This document shows, one piece after another, positions 57,624 to 64,000 of a DNA stretch of 64,000 nt. The stretch lies in assembly GCA_029259535.1 (NCBI GenBank), contig JAPHEF010000002.1, positions 1 to 64,000 on the forward strand. The letters are read 5' to 3'. Position numbers and translations under genes: made by a program. The notes under the pieces were generated by a model. That model did no database searches, had not been told where the DNA came from, and saw nothing but the letters and a program-made list of their open reading frames with translations. Source of the DNA: Alkanophaga liquidiphilum (lineage in GTDB: Archaea; Halobacteriota; Syntropharchaeia; Alkanophagales; B39-G2). Position 1 is the stretch's first letter. Every line of letters starts with the position of its first letter.

Positions 57624-58787
57624 CTACACAACTCCTTCTTCTTTCAGCTTTTTCATCTCATCCTCGCTGTAACCTAATTCCCTTAAAATCTCGTCGGTAT
57701 GCTCGCCGAGCACCGGCGGCGGCGTTCTTATTTCACGACAGTCAAATCCCGAAAATCTTATCGGGAAAACTATTTGTTTCAGCTTTTCTCCCTGCCGCTC
57801 TATTTCTGTGAGCAGACCACGATGTTTGATCTGGGGGTCTGAAAATACTTCGTTCAGCCTGTAAACAGGGGCGCACGGCACCTCTGCCGCCCTCAAAATG
57901 CGCACCCACTCGTCCCTGCTTTTCTCCTTGAAGATGCGTCGTAATTCATTCAAAACGAGCTCCCGCCGCTCGCCTTTCGCATACTGGTCGTTGATAAGGT
58001 CGTTACGGCGGAGCACCTTGCATAGATTCTCCCAGAACCACGTCTCGACGATGCCAAGTGAGATATAGCCATCTTTCGTCTCGAAGATGCCGTAACCCAA
58101 CGAGTCGCCGACGACGACGTGCTCAGGCATCGTTTCACGGCGGTCTGCGAAGTATGCGGAAAAGTGCATGCTCATCCAAGAAAGGACTCCATCAACCATG
58201 GAAACGTCGATGTAAGTGCCCATCCCCGTCTTTTCTCTGTAAAGTAGCGCCGCCAGTATGGAGAAAGCGGCGAACATCGAGCCACAGAGGTCTGCGATGA
58301 GCAAGCTCGCAGAGCATGGCCTTTCGTTTAAGCCGAGAACGCCCGCATATGATAAATAGTCTATGTTATGCCCGACGACGTCCTTGTAAGGGCCGTCCTG
58401 CCCGAATCCTGAAATCGAGCAATATATGATCCTGGGGTTTATCTTCTTAACATCCTCGTAGCCAACGCCCAAACGGTCAACGACGCCTGGTCTGAAGCCC
58501 TCCATGACGACATCCGCACCCTTCGCTAACTTGTAGAATATTTCCTTTCCCTTCTCGGCTTTCAGGTTTAAAGTGATGCTCTTCTTGTTCCTGTTCATTC
58601 CCAAGAAGCCCGCCCCTTCCCCTTTTACGAGCGGCGGGAGCCTCCTTGCATAATCGCCGCCGCCCTTCCGCTCAACTTTTATGACCTCAGCGCCGAGGTC
58701 TGCGAGTAGCATCGAACAATAGGGTCCTGGGAGGAACTGCGTCAAGTCTATGATTCTAACTCCCTCTAAAGGACGTTTCGCCGACAT
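57624..58787 (-). CDS. Class III acyl-CoA transferase (CaiB/BaiF family)
   Basis: The 387-residue protein belongs to the formyl-CoA transferase/CaiB family, which swaps CoA between carboxylates through an aspartyl-CoA intermediate. It starts PLEGVRIIDLTQFLPGPYCS and has DLGAEVIKVERKGGGDYARR, NRNKKSITLNLKAEKGKEIF, and the catalytic Asp in GTYIDVSMVDGVLSW near residue 167. A small membrane protein gene and ribosomal S15 follow on the same strand upstream. The CoA substrate is unknown; with the dehydrogenase at 32-33 kb and the synthetase at 29-31 kb it may take part in carboxylate activation. Confidence 0.9.
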   Translation of the reverse strand: MSAKRPLEGVRIIDLTQFLPGPYCSMLLADLGAEVIKVERKGGGDYARRLPPLVKGEGAGFLGMNRNKKSITLNLKAEKGKEIFYKLAKGADVVMEGFRPGVVDRLGVGYEDVKKINPRIIYCSISGFGQDGPYKDVVGHNIDYLSYAGVLGLNERPCSASLLIADLCGSMFAAFSILAALLYREKTGMGTYIDVSMVDGVLSWMSMHFSAYFADRRETMPEHVVVGDSLGYGIFETKDGYISLGIVETWFWENLCKVLRRNDLINDQYAKGERRELVLNELRRIFKEKSRDEWVRILRAAEVPCAPVYRLNEVFSDPQIKHRGLLTEIERQGEKLKQIVFPIRFSGFDCREIRTPPPVLGEHTDEILRELGYSEDEMKKLKEEGVV

Positions 58788-58796
58788 TTTTCGCCA

Positions 58797-59018
58797 CTAC
58801 TCACTACCGGTGTCCGCAGCCGCCGCTTCCTTCTTTTCTCTTAACCTGTCTCTGACGTCACTCACGCCTATCATCAGGAAAATAACGCCGACGAGCAGCA
58901 CTGCAACGCCCACGACGCCCTCCAGCACCATTAAAAATTGCTGCCTGAACACATAGATGCCAAAGGCGCCGAGCGCCATCAAAAGCAGCCCGCCCAAGAG
59001 GCTTGCATACGGGTTCAT
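58797..59018 (-). CDS. Small membrane protein, unknown
   Basis: The 73-residue product has two helices (residues about 6-24 and 30-50) with a charged C-terminal tail. It lies 9 bases before the CoA-transferase start and 49 bases after S15, on the same strand. No family is recognised. Confidence 0.5.
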   Translation of the reverse strand: MNPYASLLGGLLLMALGAFGIYVFRQQFLMVLEGVVGVAVLLVGVIFLMIGVSDVRDRLREKKEAAAADTGSE

Positions 59019-59067
59019 CTCACCACCACCGTTTATTCTACTCGCAACACATTTAAAAGTTTTGAAG

Positions 59068-59526
59068 TTATGCCCTAAGGAGGATTTCCGCAGTCTCAGG
59101 CTTGTATTCCCAGTCCGCCGGCAGCACCTTCTTACGCTTGTAATACTTAACGAGCCTCCGTATCTTCGACTCTGTGAGCTGCAACGCCCTTTTATTATGC
59201 AAGTCTTTTCTGTGCAGCTCCAGATGCTTCCGCAGCCGTATAGCCTTTTTTATCAAGTTCTGCAGGTCTTCGGGGACTTTAGAGGCGACGTTGTATTCTC
59301 TCAAAATTTGAGTCATCTTCTTGCCAGTAACCAAACGGACATCGGGCACGCCGTAGCAGTCTCTGAGGACCATCCCTATGACGCTTGTCGAGTATCCTTG
59401 CTTGTATAGCTCGATGATGCGCTCTTCTATCTCTTCGGGCGTAATCTGCAACCATTCTGGTGGCTTCTTCCGCAACGGCGGCTTTGAGCCCGATCTCCCC
59501 CTACGTCTTGCGTAAATCCTCGCCAT
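59068..59526 (-). CDS. rps15: Ribosomal protein S15
   Basis: The 152-residue archaeal uS15 starts MARIYARRRGRSGSKPPLRK and has the four-helix core ITPEEIEERIIELYKQGYST, GMVLRDCYGVPDVRLVTGKK, LRKHLELHRKDLHNKRAL. It is about 60 residues longer at the N-terminus than bacterial S15, as usual for archaea. A TATA-like TTTTTAATTG lies about 30-40 bases upstream. Confidence 0.95.
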   Translation of the reverse strand: MARIYARRRGRSGSKPPLRKKPPEWLQITPEEIEERIIELYKQGYSTSVIGMVLRDCYGVPDVRLVTGKKMTQILREYNVASKVPEDLQNLIKKAIRLRKHLELHRKDLHNKRALQLTESKIRRLVKYYKRKKVLPADWEYKPETAEILLRA

Positions 59527-59635
59527 TTCTCATCACGTCCTCTTCCTCTCTCGCAATTAAAAATGTTTTGGATGGTAAATATGAGCGGGGCAGCTGCTTA
59601 CTGCCCCATAAGACTCTATATTGCACATAACGACA

Positions 59636-59644
59636 AATATATAA
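59636..59644 (+). promoter_or_regulatory. TATA box of the symporter gene
   Basis: AAATATATA lies 26-34 bases before the ATG at 59670, so the message is probably leaderless. Confidence 0.6.
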
Positions 59645-59669
59645 ACGCGCGAGGCGTCCTAATGTAAAG

Positions 59670-61067
59670 ATGCAAAACATCGTGCTTTCCATAGTCGTGG
59701 CGTATTTGGGCGTCTGCATGCTCATCGGGCTTTATGGGAAGAAGCTGACAAAGTCCGCCGAGGATTTCGACGTGGGCGGCAGGCGGCTTCCATGGTGGGT
59801 GGCGTCGCTCTCGATTGCGGCGACGCTCGTCGGCTCTGGCGTAACGATTGGTGTCGGCGAGCTCGGCTACAAAGTTGGAATCTCGGGGGTGCTCTACCCG
59901 TTGATTCTCGGCGTCGCTTTGATTTTGAGCATGTGGCTCGCCGCCGCTCGTTTCAGACGCACCAACGCCATAACACTGCAAGAGGTGCTGGAGCGGGACT
60001 ACGGCGTCGAAGCTCGGGCGCTTGTTGCCCTTGTAATGATACTGTCGCTCATTCCGGCGGTCGCAGCACAATTTCTGGCTGCCGGCGCCATTCTGTCTGC
60101 GATGACAGGTTTGGACATCGGAATAAGCATCGTGGTCACCGCTGCAATAATCACGCTCTACATTTTCATCGGCGGGATGTGGGCGGTGGCGCTGACGGAC
60201 ACACTTCAGATGATTGTGATATATACGGGCTTGGGGCTGCTCACTGCGCTCATCGCCACCGGCGGCTTCTCATCACAGCTCTCGCAACTGCCGCCGAGCT
60301 ACTGGGACTGGACTGCTGCGGGTCCCGTGCGCATCAGCTCCTACGTAGCGTGCCTACTCATGTTTGTTTACGTCAGCCAGCCGTGGCTGCAGAGATGTGC
60401 GGCGGTGCGGACGCCTGAGGACGCTACGAAGGCGGGCGTCATCGCCGGGCTGCTAATCTTCCCGATAGGCTTCTTTGCGGTTTCTGCTGGGCTGCTCGCC
60501 AGAGTACTGCTGCCGAACACCGAGCCGATACTTGCGGTGCCGCAGGTCATGCTTACGGTCTTTCCGCCTGCCGTGGGCGCACTTTTCTGCGCCGCCATCA
60601 TAGCAGCGTGCATGTCCAGTACCGACTCTTGGATTCATTCCTGCACGACAATGCTCGTCCGGGACTTCTACCAGCGGCTCATAAACCCTCAAGCTTCAGA
60701 TGAAAAGATTCTCAAAATCTCAAGGCTCATTACCATCGTGATTGGACTCTTGGGCTTGCTCCTCGCATTGACAATTCGAGAGGAAGTCGTCATGCTCGTT
60801 CTGCTCTTTCTGGCGCCCAGCGCCCTTTACATCGGACCGCTTCTCGTTTCATGGTTTTCACGGCGGAGGAAGCTGAAGAGACGAGCAGGCTTCGCAATCA
60901 TGCTCGCGGTGAGCGTGCTCGGCATCGTCTTGACGGTCCTGATGCTGTTCAACAAGCCGCCGCAGATTTTTGGCATGCACGCCGCACTGCCTACGGTCAT
61001 TATCGCATACGTGCTCACGTTGATACTCCTTTATCTACCGTGGACGTCAGAGGAGAAGTTGAATTGA
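59670..61067 (+). CDS. Sodium:solute symporter (SSS family)
   Basis: The 465-residue protein has about 13 helices and SSS features: FDVGGRRLPWWVASLSIAATLVGSGVTIG near 31-59, with the small-residue stretch that binds Na+, ALTDTLQMIVIYTGLG near 175, and CAAIIAACMSSTDSWIHSCTTMLVRDFY near 311-338. The substrate (sugar, amino acid, acetate or pantothenate) is not clear from sequence. It sits upstream of an ABC importer on the same strand, which has its own promoter. Confidence 0.87.
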   Translation: MQNIVLSIVVAYLGVCMLIGLYGKKLTKSAEDFDVGGRRLPWWVASLSIAATLVGSGVTIGVGELGYKVGISGVLYPLILGVALILSMWLAAARFRRTNAITLQEVLERDYGVEARALVALVMILSLIPAVAAQFLAAGAILSAMTGLDIGISIVVTAAIITLYIFIGGMWAVALTDTLQMIVIYTGLGLLTALIATGGFSSQLSQLPPSYWDWTAAGPVRISSYVACLLMFVYVSQPWLQRCAAVRTPEDATKAGVIAGLLIFPIGFFAVSAGLLARVLLPNTEPILAVPQVMLTVFPPAVGALFCAAIIAACMSSTDSWIHSCTTMLVRDFYQRLINPQASDEKILKISRLITIVIGLLGLLLALTIREEVVMLVLLFLAPSALYIGPLLVSWFSRRRKLKRRAGFAIMLAVSVLGIVLTVLMLFNKPPQIFGMHAALPTVIIAYVLTLILLYLPWTSEEKLN

Positions 61068-61163
61068 CGAGTTGCCGAAAAAGGTGTGCGCTGCTGCAAT
61101 TTTCCCAATTAGGCAAATAATTGCACATCGGGGCGAACATTTATATGAGAGGGGGTGTTTATA

Positions 61164-62330
61164 ATGATGATGCGTGTAAGATTCGTGGTGGTAGCCGCCC
61201 TCCTGCTCGTATCCTTTACGCTTGGCTGCGTGGAGAGGACGCCACCACCGGTGGCGCCTTCCCCGGCAACGTCTCCAGCGACAGGGCTCACAGAGTTGAA
61301 AATCGGATGGCAACCGGCGTTCGAGCACGTCGCCGTCCCCATAATCCTGGAGAAGGGCTGGTTGGAAAATGAGCTTGGGGTTCCGGTCAGTGAGATGCTC
61401 TTCACGGGCGGCGGCGCCAAGGAGTTTCAGGCGTTCAGAGCTGGCGAAATCGACGTGGCGGTCGGTGGCGTCGCCCCCGCAATCTCGACAATCGCCAACG
61501 AATACGAGAAGGGGCATAAGGTCGTGGCGGCGGTCGGCATGGACATCGCAACGCTCTCGATAAGAGCGACGGACGGCGTCCCCGACTTTTACTGGAATTA
61601 TTCAGACCCTGCAGGTTCGATTTTAAAATTTGAGATGGAGCAAGGCAGACCGATGAAAATAGGCGTCTGGGGCGGTCCCGGTTCCATACAGTGGACAATA
61701 ATGACGGACTGGCTCCTAGCGCACGGTATAGACCCTGAGCATGACGTCGAGATCAAGACAGGCGGCATCGTTCTAATGGAGTGGCTACGTTCCAAGGTAA
61801 TAGATGCGGCGGTGATAGGCGCCGAGCTTGACGACCTCATGATTCAACAGGGCTACGGCATCCCCGTCCTCTGGATTTCGAAGGAGTGGGCAGAGCTTAA
61901 GGGCTACGAACATTCGCCGTGCTGCGTCGTGACGGTGCGTGGCGACCTCTTGCGGGAGCATCCCGAAGTCGTGAGCGCCGTCGTGAGCGCCTTCATTCGA
62001 GCGCAAAGATTCGCCTACGAGCATCCCGACGAGGCTATCGGCATTCTTGATAAACACATGCCTGAGAGCGTGAAGCTGGCGTTTGGCGGCGAAGACATCT
62101 GGCTGCCGGCAGTAAATGCGTCGCTCAGCCACTACCTCGGGCTGAACGCCACGTATTTGGGGTTGCGGTGCGAAGGGCAGCTCGTCCCTGATGCTGACCC
62201 GCACCTGATAAGCGGCTGCGCCCTGGAGTTTGCGAGGGCGCTGAGGGATGCAGGTGCAATAACCCGGGGGTTGTCAGAAGGGGACATCTTCGATTATAGC
62301 TTCTACGACGAGGCTATCAAGACAGTTTAG
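61164..62330 (+). CDS. ABC transporter substrate-binding lipoprotein (NitT/TauT type)
   Basis: The protein of about 388 residues has a signal peptide ending in lipobox FTLGC (Cys near residue 22), a Pro/Ala linker, then the binding-protein fold: LKIGWQPAFEHVAVPIILEKGWLE, FRAGEIDVAVGGVAPAI, MKIGVWGGPGSIQWTIM and SPCCVVTVRGDLLREHPEVV. This matches sulfonate, nitrate, taurine or bicarbonate binding proteins of the SsuA/NrtA group. The start is ATG 61164 (or nearby 61167); GAGGGGG lies just upstream. It begins a three-gene operon. The ligand is unknown. Confidence 0.87.
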   Translation: MMMRVRFVVVAALLLVSFTLGCVERTPPPVAPSPATSPATGLTELKIGWQPAFEHVAVPIILEKGWLENELGVPVSEMLFTGGGAKEFQAFRAGEIDVAVGGVAPAISTIANEYEKGHKVVAAVGMDIATLSIRATDGVPDFYWNYSDPAGSILKFEMEQGRPMKIGVWGGPGSIQWTIMTDWLLAHGIDPEHDVEIKTGGIVLMEWLRSKVIDAAVIGAELDDLMIQQGYGIPVLWISKEWAELKGYEHSPCCVVTVRGDLLREHPEVVSAVVSAFIRAQRFAYEHPDEAIGILDKHMPESVKLAFGGEDIWLPAVNASLSHYLGLNATYLGLRCEGQLVPDADPHLISGCALEFARALRDAGAITRGLSEGDIFDYSFYDEAIKTV

Positions 62331-62351
62331 GCGGCGTGGAGGGTGAAAAGC

Positions 62352-63161
62352 TTGCAGCACCAAGAGTGGATGTCGAGAAGAGGGGTAGTTATGACTCTAC
62401 GAGGTTTCAGGGGGGATCGAAGATGGCTGGGAGTTCTCACCCTCGTAGTAATCTTTGCGCTCTGGCAGCTCCTGCCTTCCTACGGCGTTCTGGATAAGTA
62501 TCTGTTCCCACCACCGAGTGTCATCGTCAATGACGGTTTCTTGCCCTGGTTCGAGAGAACTTTCGTGAACGACGTGCTCTACAGCCTCCTGCACTGGGCT
62601 ACCGGGCTTGCGCTTGGCTTCGTCGCTGGCTTCGCCCTCGGCATCACAATGGGCTGGTATCGGGTGGTGGACAGCATTTTTTACTACCTCATAGAGCTCG
62701 TCCGTCCGATTCCGCCGATTGCTTGGATTCCAGCGATGATAATATGGTTAGGCATTGGACACAGAACTGCGTCCGCCATCATTTTCATCGGCGCCTTCTT
62801 CCCGGTGCTGATAAACTGCTACAGCGGCGCCCGCAACGTGGACCCCGTGCTAATAGATGCCGCTAAGGTTTTAGGCACTCGAAACCTTTTGCTAAAGGTC
62901 GTCATCCCGTATGCAACGCCTTTCATCCTCACAGGCTTGCGAATTGCAATTGCGGCGTGCTGGATGTGTGTTGTCGCTGCCGAAATGTTCGGAACGACAC
63001 GCTACGGGCTCGGCTGGACTCTCTTCCTCGCAATGAGCTGGGGGAGGATGGACCTAGTCTTTGCCGGGATGATAACTTTTGGCGTCATCGGGCTGGTAAT
63101 GGACGTGGCATTCCGGCGGTTTGAACGCTGGATTTTGCGCTGGAAGCCGTTGGCGAGGTGA
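62352..63161 (+). CDS. ABC transporter permease (SsuC/NrtB type)
   Basis: The protein of about 269 residues has six helices and the EAA loop: NCYSGARNVDPVLIDAAKVLGT near 153-174, with LGTRNLLLKVVIPYATPFILTG. It is the membrane channel for the importer. Start is uncertain: TTG 62352 has GGAGGG 7-9 bases upstream, GTG 62343 is too close to it, and ATG 62370 or 62391 are possible. It lies 21 bases after the binding protein and 25 bases before the ATPase. Confidence 0.87.
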   Translation: MQHQEWMSRRGVVMTLRGFRGDRRWLGVLTLVVIFALWQLLPSYGVLDKYLFPPPSVIVNDGFLPWFERTFVNDVLYSLLHWATGLALGFVAGFALGITMGWYRVVDSIFYYLIELVRPIPPIAWIPAMIIWLGIGHRTASAIIFIGAFFPVLINCYSGARNVDPVLIDAAKVLGTRNLLLKVVIPYATPFILTGLRIAIAACWMCVVAAEMFGTTRYGLGWTLFLAMSWGRMDLVFAGMITFGVIGLVMDVAFRRFERWILRWKPLAR

Positions 63162-63186
63162 GAGCTTGACTTAACGGGGTGAGAGC

Positions 63187-63987
63187 GTGGCTGCAGAGAA
63201 AATAAAGGTCAAGAATCTGCGCAAGGTCTTCATGACGAGGGACGCAAACAACGTCGTCGCACTCGACGACGTCAGCTTCTCCGTGCGTGAGGGCGAGTTC
63301 GTGTGCATCGTCGGACCTTCGGGCTGCGGGAAGACCACACTCCTCAGAATCATCGCCGGCTTGGAACGCCCGACGAGCGGCAGCGTCACGCTCGACGGAA
63401 AGCCGGTCTCCGCCCCCGGAAAAGACCGCTGCATGGTTTTTCAGGAGTATGCGCTTTTCCCATGGCGCACCGTCCTCAAGAACATCACTTTCGGACTCGA
63501 AAACCTCAAAATTCCAAAGGACGAGCGGCTGCGGATTGCCAAGCGATATATCGAGCTCGTGGGGCTTCAGAGCTTCGAGGAAAGATACCCACATGAGCTT
63601 TCCGGCGGCATGCGGCAGCGTGTCGGCATCGCAAGAGCGCTGGCAATCGAGCCTGAGGTGCTGCTAATGGACGAGCCTTTCGGGAGCCTCGACGCCCAGA
63701 CGCGAAACATGCTGCAGATGGAGCTTCTGGAAATCTGGAGCAAGACGCAGAAGACTATTCTATTCGTGACGCACAGCGTCGACGAAGCAGTCTTCCTCGC
63801 TGATAAAATCGTGGTGCTCAGCGCCAGACCCGCAGTCGTCAAGGAAATTTTAGAAGTGGACCTAAGCAGGATGCGGGACAGAACGAGCCTGGAGTTTAAC
63901 GAAATTCGCTCTAAAGTCCTCAAAATACTACAAAAAGAATCGGAAAAGGCGATGGAGCTTGAAAAAGTAGCAGGGACACAAGCTTAA
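63187..63987 (+). CDS. ABC transporter ATPase (SsuB/NrtD type)
   Basis: The 266-residue protein has Walker A GPSGCGKTT (near 41-49), Q-loop VFQEYALFPWRTVLKNI, signature LSGGMRQRV, Walker B LLMDEPFGSLD and switch His VTHSVDEAV. The Q-loop pattern is typical of the nitrate/taurine/sulfonate group. Start is GTG 63187 after GTGAGAGC. It completes the importer; the last 13 bases of the window after its stop hold nothing recognisable. Confidence 0.93.
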   Translation: MAAEKIKVKNLRKVFMTRDANNVVALDDVSFSVREGEFVCIVGPSGCGKTTLLRIIAGLERPTSGSVTLDGKPVSAPGKDRCMVFQEYALFPWRTVLKNITFGLENLKIPKDERLRIAKRYIELVGLQSFEERYPHELSGGMRQRVGIARALAIEPEVLLMDEPFGSLDAQTRNMLQMELLEIWSKTQKTILFVTHSVDEAVFLADKIVVLSARPAVVKEILEVDLSRMRDRTSLEFNEIRSKVLKILQKESEKAMELEKVAGTQA

Positions 63988-64000
63988 AGTGGCAAGGCTT

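Overview
The window looks like a chromosomal segment of a methanogen-related or alkane/methane-oxidising archaeon in the Halobacteriota sphere, perhaps Syntrophoarchaeales or Methanophagales (ANME-1); that placement is an inference. The archaeal assignment itself is firm: archaellum genes (three flagellins, FlaG, FlaF, FlaH), archaeal ribosomal proteins (L18e, L13, S9, LX, S15), RNA polymerase subunits N and K, a thermosome-type chaperonin, archaeal SecD/SecF, TATA-box promoters with leaderless starts, and CofG of coenzyme F420 synthesis.

Layout. 0-1.3 kb: the start of a leftward 4Fe-4S protein gene cut by the window edge, then a decayed insertion sequence with 15-bp terminal inverted repeats. 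1.3-4.0 kb: a cobalt/nickel ECF transporter operon (CbiM, a CbiN-position protein, CbiQ, CbiO). 4.1-11.5 kb: a nine-gene type IV pilus operon with overlapping genes. 11.5-12.4 kb: an integron-cassette-like stretch, two attC-like sites around a frameshifted HicAB toxin-antitoxin pair. 12.4-15.1 kb: a glutamate-synthase FMN protein and an FrhB-like F420 oxidoreductase, probably one F420-linked enzyme. 15.2-16.5 kb: an IsrB-type (HNH-less IscB relative) OMEGA element with a strongly structured omega RNA, lying against a truncated glutamate-synthase pseudogene. 17-18.6 kb: small, poorly known genes.

18.6-31 kb: GalT-like enzyme, a RecA/KaiC-type ATPase convergent with a winged-helix regulator, two secreted Ig-like proteins, the archaellum operon without FlaI/FlaJ, and an ADP-forming acyl-CoA synthetase alpha subunit that meets an acetylornithine-type aminotransferase across a 4 x 25-bp repeat containing both stop codons. 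32-33.4 kb: 3-hydroxyacyl-CoA dehydrogenase. 33.9-47.3 kb: a redox and energy-conservation cluster: HydB-like, HydG-like, a molybdopterin-family protein that has lost its metal-ligand motif, polyferredoxin, NDH-2-like protein, a dead transposase, and a group 4 [NiFe]-hydrogenase-like membrane complex. Four genes here carry frameshifts or a stop (hydB-like, two NuoL/M-like proteins, the hydrogenase large subunit), so the complex is either decaying or the assembly has errors.

47.4-59.5 kb: housekeeping genes, including an L18e-L13-S9-RpoN-tRNA-Pro-RpoK-CofG run, chaperonin, SecDF, a class III CoA-transferase and S15. 59.7-64 kb: a sodium:solute symporter and a complete NitT/TauT-type ABC importer. 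Together the CoA-transferase, hydroxyacyl-CoA dehydrogenase and ADP-forming synthetase suggest carboxylate or fatty-acid activation and beta-oxidation, with electrons handled through F420, ferredoxin and the membrane complex.
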